Shown here: in pieces, positions 7,675 to 19,474 of the stretch
How the letters are laid out: the number at the start of each line of letters is the position of its first letter
How positions within the stretch are numbered: the first letter of the stretch is position 1
Origin: Altererythrobacter rubellus
Lineage (GTDB): Bacteria > Pseudomonadota > Alphaproteobacteria > Sphingomonadales > Sphingomonadaceae
NCBI RefSeq assembly: GCF_030284385.1
Contig: NZ_CP127221.1
Location: 2,046,001-2,110,000 of the forward strand
Direction: 5' to 3'
Length of the DNA stretch: 64,000 nucleotides
The notes under the pieces: model-generated
What the model saw: only the letters and a program-made list of their open reading frames with translations
Told to the model about the DNA's origin: nothing
Databases searched by the model: none
Translations under genes and position numbers: made by a program

Positions 7675-10600
7675 CTAGAACTGATAGCTAAACGATGCGA
7701 AGATCTCACGACCATCGTAATCGTAACCATTACCGATCGCAACGTTGTTGATGGCAAGCACTTCGTCGCTGTCAACCAAGGGCGGTGCAGTGTCGAAGAT
7801 ATTGTCAACACCTACCAACAGGCTCCACTTGTCAGCGCTGTAGCGAATCGATGCAGTGTGCAGGAATTGCTCCTTCGCAAAGCCTACGTCACGGCAGAAG
7901 CGCCCATCTCCAGGTACGTTAGCCGTGCCGTTGCCGGTACATGTGTCTGAGAAGAAACCGGTACCAAGGCTACCAAAAGCATCGTCAAACTCGTCGATAC
8001 CATCCGAGTCTTGCTCTACCTTGCCGGTGTAGCGCAACTGGTATGTCAACCTGAAATCACTGACGTCGGCGGTGAACGTCGCACGACCCGTCCATTTTGG
8101 CAGGCCGAACTCGCCGGCATCGTCGTCAAAAGTGACCGTGCCGTCATCATTCGTGAAGAGCGAGCTACGCTCCATCAGGTTGTTCGCACGGATATTAAGA
8201 CCAAGGCCAACGTTCTCACCGAATAGCATGACATCTTTGCCAAAATCGGCGTTGAAGTCGATACCGCGAACACTTTCCTGATCAAGGTTAAGGAAGGCCG
8301 CCGCGACATTGCTGACTAGACCGCGGCCAGTTGGAGCTGTGTCAACCGAGATACGGTCACAGAACTGACTGCGCTGGCCATCATCCCGTGTGAAGCAGTC
8401 ATTGACGATGAACTGACCCGAAGGTTCAACGATCGAGTCTTTCAGTTTAATGTCGAAGTAGGTCACACCAAGAGAAACGTCCCATCCGTCACCGAAGGTT
8501 TCTTCAAAGGAGAAGCCAGCTGTGATCGAACGTGAAGTTTCTGGATCGATGTCCAAGGTACCACCGGACGTGATCTCTGTGCTTGAGAATTGCTGAGTAT
8601 TCAGCCCTTCAGGGTCGATACCCACCTGGGTTGGGTTACGACCTTCCCGGAGACAATTCTCAAGGATGGTGGGATCACGCTCATCGTCCTGTGCTTGATA
8701 GCCACCAGCAGCTGAATCAAAAGCCGCGTCGGGCACCGCGCAAGGATCAAAAAGTGTATTAAATCCTGAGAGACCAGCCAGGAAGTTCTCGCGCAGGTTT
8801 GGCGCGCGGAACGAGGTACCATAGGTCACACACAGAAGCAGCGCACTCACTGGACGCCAGCCAGCTTTTAGCGAGTAGGTGTAGTTGGTGCCGTAGAACT
8901 CTTCGTCGGTCAAACGACCAGCGATGTCGACGTTCAGCTCTTCGACCAGAGGTTTCGCCGCGATTAGCGGGATGCTGACTTCGCCGTAGAGCTCACGGAG
9001 AACCTTGCTACCCTGAGCACCTTGGTCAGAGAAGAACCCGAAGAAAAGGCCGTTGGAGGCCTGGAAGTTAGGATCAGTAGAAATCTTATCCTTACGCCAT
9101 TCGCCACCAAACACGGCGCTGACTGGACCAGCAGGCAGCTCAAAAAGATCGCCCGTGAGAAACGCTGAGAAGAGCATCTGTTCGTAAGTCGTATCTACAC
9201 GACGTTGATCAAACAGATAAGTACGCTCCGCAGCGCTTGCGAAGTCGCCAACTGCACCGGTCAGCACGCTAGGTGCGAACAGGTTTACGGGCACACAGCC
9301 TTGAGCAAGGTCAGGGGCGGCAAGGTCAGGATTGGCGAGGCCAGCAGTGTTACACTCACCGATCCATAGCGGCTCACCGAAAAGACCAAAAACGTCAACG
9401 CCGTTATCATAGTCGTCGGCAATACCGTCGCCGGTATTATCAACCACGCCATCACCGTCATAGTCTCCTGTCGGGTCAAGACCTAACGCCAGTGCAAGGC
9501 GGTCTTCACGGATGCCGTTACGGATCGAGAGACCTTCAGAGCGTGAGTAGACCCCGGAAACTTCCCATGTCCAACTCGAACCAAAAGCCGGTAGATCACC
9601 CTTAACACCAAGAACGCCGCGATACTGCTCTTGCGTCACATCAGTATTGTTCCGGTCGCCACGGATTGAAGCGATTGGAGTTGTTGGGAGCGTAAAGCCC
9701 GATGACAGAGCTAAAGAAGTACCCGTGAGCCCCTGCAGTTCGTTGTCGGCGGCACGGCAGTCAACACCGCTTCCAGTTATGAAGTTACACGGGTTAAACT
9801 GGTTGAGGTCTGGAACACTCGGGAAAATCTGAGGATAGCCCGTGTCAGTCGCCTTGATCTCTGCTCGTGAGTAATTCGCCTCGAAGAACGGTGTGATATT
9901 ACCCGCTCCCGGGAAAGTATACTCACCATAGGCCATCACGTTGTAGAGCTTTTGTTCACTGAGGAACGTCTGCTCTGGCAATGCACCGTTGGTGTTCACG
10001 TTCTGGAAGTCAACGTCGCGGATACCATCGCCATCGGTGTCGAGATTAACGCCAAATGCATTAGAGGACTCACCATAACCCAAACCAGGGATGTTTGCGA
10101 TATTGCCGTTGCCCGGGAAATAGACAGAGCCGAAACGTGCAAACGGCTGGAAAATACGGCCAGAAATGCCGCCAACCTTACATTCGGTCTCGGATACAGA
10201 CACGCCGGGTGTACGATCCTGAACGATCGCATTGTCGCGCACACCCAATGTATAGATGTTACCGTCCTGGTCGACTTCAAGGTGAGTGTTACAACCATCG
10301 AAGAAATCGCGATCACGCAGACGGATTGCGTCGCGATAGTCATATTCGGCACCGATGCCGAAGAAGCCACGGTCTGTGTTTAGGCCGTAAGCAGCACTAA
10401 TCGTGTAGTCTTCACCAGCGCCCTGTGGGTTTACATCGCCGCGTGCAAATAGTTCAAGGCCATCGAAGTCCTTGCGCAGGATGACATTACCCACACCAGC
10501 GACAGCGTCTGAACCATACACCGACGACGCACCGTCGAGCAGCAAGTCATAGCGTTCGACTAGCGATCCCGGGATCAAGTTAATCGAAGGGTTGGTCGGA

Positions 10601-11058
10601 GCGCCCTCCACGCCAGCTGGCGCGAGTCGGCGGCCATTGATCAAAAGAAGCGTGCGGTCAGCACCAAGGCCGCGTAGGTTCAGCGTTTGCGAGCCTGGAC
10701 CGTTGTCCAGCACAAAACCCTGGAATGTCGCATCAATTTGCGTACCTGCAGCTGATTCATCACGCTGCAGGATCTGAGAAGGATCAAACAAGCCAACGTT
10801 ATTGGATGCTTCCGTGTTGAGAACCTGAATCGGCGAAATACTGGTATAAGTATCGCGGCGGATACGCGAACCAGTAACAACGATGCCGCCTTGCGGCGCT
10901 TGCGCTGTCTCACCCTCTTCGGTGACATCAACGCTTTCCTCTTCTTGCGTTTCTTCACCGTCTGCATCCTGCGCTTGAGCAGGACCAGCGATTGCAAAGG
11001 CAATAGCCGAGGCTGAGAAGGCAAGGGCCTTCACTGAATTACTTTGGAACTTTTTCAT
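7675..11058 (-). CDS. TonB-dependent receptor, large (1127 residues)
   Basis: An outer-membrane active transporter. A signal peptide (residues 1-30, ending PAQAQ) is followed by an acidic linker and a TonB-box-like IVVTGSRI segment. The plug domain follows (LNLRGLGADRTLLLINGRR; LLDGASSVYGSDAVAGVGNVI), then a 22-strand-type barrel ending in the aromatic SFSYQF. I place the start at MKKFQSNSV, with GGAGTAAAC upstream; an in-frame start 18 codons earlier lacks a ribosome site. Many Cys and Asp-rich loops are present (DTDGDGIRDVD, YDGDGVVDN), perhaps calcium-binding. Substrate unknown; the adjacent peptidase suggests peptides. Confidence 0.93.
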   Translation of the reverse strand: MKKFQSNSVKALAFSASAIAFAIAGPAQAQDADGEETQEEESVDVTEEGETAQAPQGGIVVTGSRIRRDTYTSISPIQVLNTEASNNVGLFDPSQILQRDESAAGTQIDATFQGFVLDNGPGSQTLNLRGLGADRTLLLINGRRLAPAGVEGAPTNPSINLIPGSLVERYDLLLDGASSVYGSDAVAGVGNVILRKDFDGLELFARGDVNPQGAGEDYTISAAYGLNTDRGFFGIGAEYDYRDAIRLRDRDFFDGCNTHLEVDQDGNIYTLGVRDNAIVQDRTPGVSVSETECKVGGISGRIFQPFARFGSVYFPGNGNIANIPGLGYGESSNAFGVNLDTDGDGIRDVDFQNVNTNGALPEQTFLSEQKLYNVMAYGEYTFPGAGNITPFFEANYSRAEIKATDTGYPQIFPSVPDLNQFNPCNFITGSGVDCRAADNELQGLTGTSLALSSGFTLPTTPIASIRGDRNNTDVTQEQYRGVLGVKGDLPAFGSSWTWEVSGVYSRSEGLSIRNGIREDRLALALGLDPTGDYDGDGVVDNTGDGIADDYDNGVDVFGLFGEPLWIGECNTAGLANPDLAAPDLAQGCVPVNLFAPSVLTGAVGDFASAAERTYLFDQRRVDTTYEQMLFSAFLTGDLFELPAGPVSAVFGGEWRKDKISTDPNFQASNGLFFGFFSDQGAQGSKVLRELYGEVSIPLIAAKPLVEELNVDIAGRLTDEEFYGTNYTYSLKAGWRPVSALLLCVTYGTSFRAPNLRENFLAGLSGFNTLFDPCAVPDAAFDSAAGGYQAQDDERDPTILENCLREGRNPTQVGIDPEGLNTQQFSSTEITSGGTLDIDPETSRSITAGFSFEETFGDGWDVSLGVTYFDIKLKDSIVEPSGQFIVNDCFTRDDGQRSQFCDRISVDTAPTGRGLVSNVAAAFLNLDQESVRGIDFNADFGKDVMLFGENVGLGLNIRANNLMERSSLFTNDDGTVTFDDDAGEFGLPKWTGRATFTADVSDFRLTYQLRYTGKVEQDSDGIDEFDDAFGSLGTGFFSDTCTGNGTANVPGDGRFCRDVGFAKEQFLHTASIRYSADKWSLLVGVDNIFDTAPPLVDSDEVLAINNVAIGNGYDYDGREIFASFSYQF

Positions 11059-11244
11059 GTTTACTCCAGTCGCGACAACTGGAACCGCCCCTATCTGACA
11101 GGGACTAAACAAATCGCTCTCACGATTTCTCTTAGCTTAGCCCCCTATAATCCCACAGGCACGGCCCCTTAGGATGCGGAACTAATGCGTTAGCGCTCGC
11201 GCGATGTCAAAGAGTAAGATCAAATTTTACAGAATTGTTGCGCG

Positions 11245-11272
11245 AATCACACATTACCGCTTTTGTGTGATT
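11245..11272. promoter_or_regulatory. Inverted repeat AATCACAC / GTGTGATT
   Basis: Perfect eight-base arms at 11245-11252 and 11265-11272 around a 12-base AT-rich centre. It lies between clpB (stop at 11322) and the TonB receptor (start at 11058). It may be an operator for the receptor or a weak clpB terminator; no T run follows. Confidence 0.4.
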
Positions 11273-11321
11273 TTAAGTCCTCACAACGCGCATGACGATT
11301 CAACTTTAGTTCGGATATCAA

Positions 11322-13901
<2,580 letters not shown>

Positions 13902-13929
13902 TGGTGATCCCTCAGTGAATTACCGCTTT

Positions 13930-13958
13930 CATGTAGTGTTGCTATTTTGCAACACAAG
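13930..13958 (-). promoter_or_regulatory. Candidate sigma-32 promoter of clpB with embedded inverted repeat
   Basis: On the minus strand CTTGTG (13953-13958) and ACTACATG (13930-13937) are 15 bases apart, resembling heat-shock promoter elements. A perfect GTGTTGC-N6-GCAACAC repeat (13936-13955) fills the spacer. It could be a regulator site. It does not match the CIRCE/HrcA sequence. Confidence 0.45.
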
Positions 13959-14115
13959 GCTCTTGGCCATTTTTCCGTAGGTCGGTGTGTTACCTGACTA
14001 GGTGGGTTTGGCAATCCGCATTGCAAGCCCCTGATCGCTACCATCAAACTTGATGGCTTGACCTGCGCGCGACTGACAGCGAGTGTCACGCCAAGAGCTG
14101 GAGAGAGATTTGAAC

Positions 14116-16326
14116 ATGAAATGGCTGTTACGCGGTGGCTTTACGCTGCTCGCATTGGTGCTTGTTGCTTTTATCGGACTCGCGACTTGGGAGCCGTTTT
14201 TGGCCCACCAAGGTAAAGCGCCTGATGGCGATCGTGAATACAGCGCCGAAATCATCCGCAGCGAATACGGCGTGCCGCATATCTACGGAAAGACCGACGC
14301 GGACGTGGCATTCGGTGTTGCGATTGCGCAATCGGAAGATGATTTCTTCACACTTCAGGATGTGATCGCCATGGCGCGTGGGCGCTACGGCGCAATCGCT
14401 GGCGAAGATGGCGCAGCAGTCGACTACGTCTATCACCTACTTGATGCGCGCGGCACAGCTCAGCGGCATTACGGCAGCTTGCCCGAGGATACACGCGCGC
14501 TGTTCGAAGCCTATGCCACCGGCCTCAACCAATATGCGCGAGACAACCCGGGCGAAGTAAAGCTCGCGAATCTCTTTCCCATGAATGGAGAGGACGTGGC
14601 AGCCGGCTTTGCGCTGCGCCAGCCGTTCTTTTTCGGGCTCAATAATGTCATCCAGCCTTTGGTAAGCGGCGATCCGCTTCGCCGCGAATTTGGCCCCGAC
14701 ATTCCCGGTTTCCCGCGTGACAAGAATGGAGATGTCATCGGGCCTGACTTCGATGGAGAACCTGCTGACGCTGCGGTCTTCACGCCATTCGGCAATGATG
14801 GTGCATTGAATGGCTCCAACGCTTGGGCCGTCAGCCCGGATAAATCCGGCGGGCCAACAGTGCTCATCTCCAACTCGCATCAGCCGCTGCGCGGCGGCGT
14901 TGCTTGGTACGAGTTGACCGTTGAGAGCGAGGAAGGCTGGCACTTCACCGGTGCGAACTTCCCCGGCTCACCCTTTCCATTCCTGGGGCACAATCGCCAC
15001 TTGGGCTGGACCAACACCGTCAACCGCCCGGACATGGTCGACGTCTATGCCCTGGAAATGGACGACAGCGGTACGCGCTACATGCTCGATGGTGAATGGC
15101 GCGAGCTGGAAAGCAAGACCGTTACTTTGCCTGTCAAAATTGGGCCTGTGGTCTTGCCGATTCGCCGCGAAGTGCATCGCAGTGTGCACGGTCCAGTCAT
15201 CATCAATGACAATGGCGCATTCGCGATCCGCTATGGCGGAATTGACAGGATCGATCAGCTGGACGCTTATTACCGCCTAAACAAGGCAACCAGCCTTGAA
15301 GAATGGCAGACACAGCTTTCACGTATGGCGATCCCCAGCACCAACTTCATCTACGCCGATGAAGCGGGCAATATCGCCTATGTCTACAACGCTGCAATTC
15401 CGGACCGCCCCGAAGATGCGGAGGCGAATTGGCGCGGCTTGGTTGATGGAACGCGGTCCAACCTGATCTGGCAAGGCGCAGTCGAATATGAAGAGATCCC
15501 CAAACTGATCAATCCATCCTCGGGCTGGCTCTATAACTCGAACAACGAGCCTTTCACTGCCGCGGGCGCATCGGACGATATCGACCGCGACAGCGTCTCG
15601 CCGATACTGGGTGTGGAGCTCAAGCAGACCAACCGCTCGCGCCGTGCATACAAGCTGCTTAGCGAGACCGAAGTGCTCGATCGCGCCAATCTGGAGCGGA
15701 TCAAATATGACACCGCTTACGAACGCGAAGGTTATGTCGCGGAGCTGTGGGACGCCGTGCAAGCGCTCGATCCCGGCGAGGACAAAGATGTCGCCCAAGC
15801 GCGCGAACTGATGCTGAGCTGGGATTTCAAGGCGGACAATATCGGAGGTGCAGATGCGATCGCGCTACTGATGATCCGAGACTTCATGTCAGCCGAGTAT
15901 CAGAACAAAGACTATCCCGATGTAGGTGAGAGCCTTGAGAATGCAGTGGATCATCTCAACACCCACTTTGGCCGGATCGATCCGCCGATGAGCGATTTGT
16001 TGCGCTTGCGCCAAGGCGATGTAGATCTGCCGCTTGATGGCGGCTCGGACACATTGCGCGCCTCAACCACCTGGCGCGTCGATGACGATGGCCGGTTGAG
16101 CCTGGTCCATGGCGACAGCTTCATTCAATGGGTCGAATGGCGAAAGGGTGAACGCGTCCATTCACAGTCGATCCAGCCTTTCGGTGCAGCGATCAGCCGC
16201 CCAGAAAGCCCGCATCACACCGACCAGATGGAACTGTTCGTGAATCATCAACTGAAACCGGTCCATTTTTGGCGCGAAGATGCGATTGCCAATGCTAGGC
16301 GGCGATATGTGGTTGAGTCCAACTGA
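14116..16326 (+). CDS. Penicillin acylase family (Ntn-hydrolase) protein
   Basis: A 736-residue secreted or membrane-anchored amidohydrolase. An N-terminal hydrophobic segment (residues 5-25) is followed by an alpha chain with SEYGVPHIYGKT. The processing site is NGSNAWAV, where Ser234 would become the N-terminal nucleophile of the beta chain after self-cleavage. Further family signatures are HQPLRGGVAWYELTVE and LGHNRHLGWTNT. Relatives cleave beta-lactam side chains or acyl-homoserine lactones; the substrate here is unknown. The start is set at MKWLLRGG, with GAGAGAG ten bases upstream, rather than an in-frame ATG 33 bases earlier. Confidence 0.9.
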   Translation: MKWLLRGGFTLLALVLVAFIGLATWEPFLAHQGKAPDGDREYSAEIIRSEYGVPHIYGKTDADVAFGVAIAQSEDDFFTLQDVIAMARGRYGAIAGEDGAAVDYVYHLLDARGTAQRHYGSLPEDTRALFEAYATGLNQYARDNPGEVKLANLFPMNGEDVAAGFALRQPFFFGLNNVIQPLVSGDPLRREFGPDIPGFPRDKNGDVIGPDFDGEPADAAVFTPFGNDGALNGSNAWAVSPDKSGGPTVLISNSHQPLRGGVAWYELTVESEEGWHFTGANFPGSPFPFLGHNRHLGWTNTVNRPDMVDVYALEMDDSGTRYMLDGEWRELESKTVTLPVKIGPVVLPIRREVHRSVHGPVIINDNGAFAIRYGGIDRIDQLDAYYRLNKATSLEEWQTQLSRMAIPSTNFIYADEAGNIAYVYNAAIPDRPEDAEANWRGLVDGTRSNLIWQGAVEYEEIPKLINPSSGWLYNSNNEPFTAAGASDDIDRDSVSPILGVELKQTNRSRRAYKLLSETEVLDRANLERIKYDTAYEREGYVAELWDAVQALDPGEDKDVAQARELMLSWDFKADNIGGADAIALLMIRDFMSAEYQNKDYPDVGESLENAVDHLNTHFGRIDPPMSDLLRLRQGDVDLPLDGGSDTLRASTTWRVDDDGRLSLVHGDSFIQWVEWRKGERVHSQSIQPFGAAISRPESPHHTDQMELFVNHQLKPVHFWREDAIANARRRYVVESN

Positions 16327-16399
16327 CAGCCATGTAAACAGGCGCAATGCCCCGCCCGGCGGCAATGGCCGGGCATACAGTTCAATTTAGGAGAATCCG

Positions 16400-16699
16400 A
16401 TGTCCGTAGCAGGTACCTATAACACAACCGTCAAAAGCCCGATGGGCGATCAGAGCGGCACTCTTACCGTAACCGACAATGGCGACGGCACTTTCAGCGG
16501 CAACATGGCTGGCGCCATGGGCGCAATGGATGTTGAAGATGGCAAGATCGACGGCAACACCATCACCTGGAAGATGCAGATGACGGTCCCGATGCCGATG
16601 ACGCTCGATTGCGAAGCGACAATCGACGGCGACACTCTGACCGGCAACGTCAACGCAGGTGCTTTCGGTGCAATGCCAGTTTCAGGCACACGCGCTTAA
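16400..16699 (+). CDS. Small conserved protein of unknown function (99 residues)
   Basis: A compact beta-rich protein with alternating polar and hydrophobic strands and three repeats of a turn-like pattern (TDNGDGTFSGN, EDGKIDGNTITW, IDGDTLTGN). No signal peptide or membrane segment was seen. The TAGGAG ribosome site is well placed. It resembles small lipocalin-like or calycin-like hypothetical proteins common in sphingomonads, but I do not recognise a function. It is separated from the acylase by a GC-rich hairpin (about 16353-16375) and followed by a good terminator, so it is probably its own unit. Confidence 0.75.
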   Translation: MSVAGTYNTTVKSPMGDQSGTLTVTDNGDGTFSGNMAGAMGAMDVEDGKIDGNTITWKMQMTVPMPMTLDCEATIDGDTLTGNVNAGAFGAMPVSGTRA

Positions 16700-16721
16700 G
16701 CGATCAATTGTAGAAACAGTG

Positions 16722-16753
16722 AAGGGCCGTCGGAGCGATCCGGCGGCCTTTTC
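16722..16753 (+). terminator. Intrinsic terminator after small conserved gene
   Basis: AAGGGCCG...CGGCGGCCTTTT forms a stem with a few mismatches and a four-T tail, about 23 bases after the stop. Confidence 0.75.
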
Positions 16754-16811
16754 TATGGCCGATGATAATGTCGCAACTTGGGGTGGGAAGTGGACATTGC
16801 CAAAGCTGCTT

Positions 16812-18308
16812 CTACCCAAGCTTGTCTTTCAGGATCTGGTTCACGACCGCGGGATTGGCCTTGCCCTGCATGGCCTTCATGGTTTGCCCCACGAAGAAAC
16901 CGAACAGCTTGTCTTTCCCGCCGCGATATTCTGCAACCTTGTCGGCATTGTTGGCGAGAATATCGTCAATCGCAGATTCAATCGCACCGGTGTCCGAAAC
17001 CTGCTTCAAGCCCTCGCTATCAGCGATCTCGTCAGGCTCGCGCCCGGTCTTCAAGACGATCTCGAAGATCTCTTTCGCCTGACCGCCGCTAATCTCGCCC
17101 GCGTCCTGCATCTTCAGGATCGCAGCCTGACGCGCGGCGGTGGCATACTCGACATTGGCTTCGCCACCCAGTGACTTGATAACACCGGGAGCAACCGAAA
17201 GCGCCCAGTTCGCGACAGGAGTCGCAACAGCCTTCTCGTCCTTGCCGATTGCCTTCGCCGTTTCTGTCAGCAGCGTTTCAAACCGCGCGAATGTCTCAAC
17301 CTCTGCGGTCAGTTCGCGCGCGTTGTAAGGCGTGAGACCCAGCTCGTTCTCATAACGTGCACGCTTGGCATCAGGCAGTTCTGGCAACGATGCGCGGCAT
17401 TCCTCAAGGAAGTCATCTTCCAGCTCAAGCGGCAGCAGATCAGGATCGGGGAAGTAGCGATAATCATGCGCATCTTCCTTGGAACGCATGCTGCGTGTCG
17501 TACCGCTAGCGACATCGAACAGGCGCGTTTCCTGCACCACCGAGCCACCGCCTTCGATCAGATCGACCTGGCGATTCGCCTCATGCTCGATAACCTGCAT
17601 CACGAAACGCACCGAGTTGACGTTCTTTGTCTCGGTACGCGTGCCGAATTCCTCGCCGGGTTTGCGCACAGAGACGTTCACGTCGGCACGCATGCTGCCC
17701 TCTTCCATGTTGCCGTCACAGCTGCCGACATAGCGCAGGATTGAACGCAATTTGCGCACATAGGCTCCGGCCTCAGCTGGCGAACGCATATCGGGTTTGG
17801 AGACAATCTCCATCAACGCCACGCCGCAGCGGTTGAGATCAACGTAAGACATAGTCGGGTGCTGGTCATGCATCAGCTTTCCCGCATCCTGCTCGACATG
17901 AATGCGCTCGATACCGATGATTTTCTCTTCCGGAATACCGGCCTTCTCGTCCGCGTCGAGAACCAGCTGCCCTTCGCCCACAATCGGGTGGTAGAGCTGG
18001 CTGATCTGATAGCCCTGCGGCAAATCGGCGTAGAAGTAGTTCTTGCGGTCGAAGCGGCTGTATTTGTTGATCTGCGCCTCGATCGCCATGCCGGTGCGCA
18101 CTGCCTGACGGATACATTCCGCATTCGGCACGGGCAGCATGCCGGGCATCGCCGCATCGATCAGCGAAACTTGCGCGTTGGGCTCTGCGCCGAATTCAGT
18201 CGAAGCTCCGCTGAACAGCTTGGCATTGCTGGTGACCTGCGCGTGGACTTCAAGGCCGATCACGACCTCCCATTCGTCGGTGGCGCCCTGGATACGATAT
18301 GTGCTCAT
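16812..18308 (-). CDS. gatB: Aspartyl/glutamyl-tRNA amidotransferase subunit B
   Basis: A 498-residue subunit of GatCAB, which amidates mischarged Glu-tRNA(Gln) or Asp-tRNA(Asn). The N-terminal signature [11 protein letters not shown] is present. So are [19 protein letters not shown], the conserved kinase-like core [15 protein letters not shown], and the C-terminal YqeY-like tail ([12 protein letters not shown]...[17 protein letters not shown]). It is the last gene of the leftward gat group, 31 bases after a disrupted methyltransferase gene. Confidence 0.96.
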   Translation of the reverse strand: MSTYRIQGATDEWEVVIGLEVHAQVTSNAKLFSGASTEFGAEPNAQVSLIDAAMPGMLPVPNAECIRQAVRTGMAIEAQINKYSRFDRKNYFYADLPQGYQISQLYHPIVGEGQLVLDADEKAGIPEEKIIGIERIHVEQDAGKLMHDQHPTMSYVDLNRCGVALMEIVSKPDMRSPAEAGAYVRKLRSILRYVGSCDGNMEEGSMRADVNVSVRKPGEEFGTRTETKNVNSVRFVMQVIEHEANRQVDLIEGGGSVVQETRLFDVASGTTRSMRSKEDAHDYRYFPDPDLLPLELEDDFLEECRASLPELPDAKRARYENELGLTPYNARELTAEVETFARFETLLTETAKAIGKDEKAVATPVANWALSVAPGVIKSLGGEANVEYATAARQAAILKMQDAGEISGGQAKEIFEIVLKTGREPDEIADSEGLKQVSDTGAIESAIDDILANNADKVAEYRGGKDKLFGFFVGQTMKAMQGKANPAVVNQILKDKLG

Positions 18309-18339
18309 AGGTTTTGCTCTAGATCGGGTGTGCTGCCAG

Positions 18340-19299
18340 TCAAGCGGGCTCTAGAACAAAATAGCCCTGATCGCCCTTGTCGCGGGCATTTAGCGCTTTG
18401 GCTTGTTCTTCGAAAGCGGAGATTTCCTGTTTTGTGAGGGGGAGCGCGTTCGCTGTGCCATCAAGGTTGTTGGACGGGATATCGCGCGCGCAGGTCTCAC
18501 TCCACGCGAGTGACCAGCCGAGCGTGTCGGTTCCGTGCGCGATGCATTTGAGGGCAGCGCGGCCTGCGAGACTGACAAAGGCTTCTGGTGTGAAGAGGTA
18601 CAAATGCCTTGGTGCATCAACCTGCGCCCAGTCCGCCCCGTATTTCGCCCAGATCTCGTCCTGCAACAGTGGCAACCGAACGAATATCTTGCCGCCGGGA
18701 TTCAGACGCGCGCGCGCCGTCTCAAGTAGAGCCTTGAGATCGGGCGCATGCTCCAGCGAATGGTGCATGGTGATGCAATCGTTCTTGCGATCATGGCTGT
18801 TCAATTTGCCGCGAATGAGCGTGATGCCCAACGGCCGCCTGCCTTCGCGTGCCTGCGGCAGAAAGGCGTCGATCCCGGTCAGGTTCGCAAAACCGAGCTT
18901 GGCCAGTTTCTCGAGCCGTGCGCCCTCCCCGCATCCCACATCAAGGATCGCCGAATCGAATGTAAGCCTCGGTATCGTCGCAATCCATGGCTCGGCTCCG
19001 CGGCGGATACGATCGGTTATCCCTTATCCGCGTGGAAAGGCTTGCGGGTTGCCAACCAGTCCAACCGCCGCCCATCGCTTGAGCAGGTTCTTCCAGAGCG
19101 GATCTTCGCGGCGATTATTGAACGAGTAGTAGGTCTCGCTGGCTTAGAAGCGCCCAAGGTCTTCGGGGATGTCCGCGATCTGCAATGTCCCGCAAGAACC
19201 GCAACGGAAGTACTCAAACGCCTCGCGGGTCCCGAACATCATCTCGCGCGCTGTGATCCGTTCCGAGACTTCGTCAGCGCCGCAAATCCGGCACGCCAT
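18340..19299 (-). pseudogene. Class I SAM-dependent methyltransferase with N-terminal zinc ribbon, broken by two in-frame TAA codons
   Basis: Starting at ATG 19299, three bases after the small membrane gene, one frame encodes a coherent protein. It begins MACRICGADEV, with a second CxxC (CGSC) giving a zinc ribbon, and reaches IPEDLGRF at codon 51. Codon 52 is TAA (19144-19146). The frame continues ASETYYSFNN... to codon 91, then TAA at codon 92 (19024-19026). It resumes GITDRIRRGAEPWI... and contains the SAM motif DVGCGEGARLEKL, the later HHSLEHAPD segment, and the end GYFVLEPA. No ATG, GTG or TTG lies between the second stop and the SAM motif; a GTG inside the motif could only make a truncated product. 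Members of this family (Methyltransf_23-like) methylate sugars or small metabolites. Confidence 0.85.
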
Positions 19300-19302
19300 C
19301 GC

Positions 19303-19470
19303 TTAGCTATCGTCGATACGCCGCGCGGGCGTCGCATCCTTTGCGTCAGGCTTCTTGGCCTTGCCAGTGGTGTCGAACCGCGCTTCGCCATGCTCGACAT
19401 TCCTGCTGAGCCATAGCGCGAATAGGCCTAGCAGCACGAAAGCGATCAGGAAGATGATGGCGAAGAGCAT
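19303..19470 (-). CDS. Small single-pass membrane protein (55 residues)
   Basis: It begins MLFAIIFLIAFVLLG, with one strong hydrophobic helix (residues 2-24) ending LWLSRN. A charged cytosol-type tail rich in Lys, Asp and Ala follows. The gene starts four bases after the gatA stop and ends three bases before the methyltransferase start, so it is translationally placed in the gat operon. Function not recognised. Its tight packing argues that it is real. Confidence 0.7.
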   Translation of the reverse strand: MLFAIIFLIAFVLLGLFALWLSRNVEHGEARFDTTGKAKKPDAKDATPARRIDDS

Positions 19471-19474
19471 CGTC

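Noticed and set aside
10095-10400. Plus-strand frame within the first TonB receptor
   Set aside because: Antisense shadow; Arg-rich composition without domain or ribosome site.
13936-13955. CIRCE/HrcA element before clpB
   Set aside because: The inverted repeat has different sequence and spacing from the CIRCE consensus (TTAGCACTC-N9-GAGTGCTAA).
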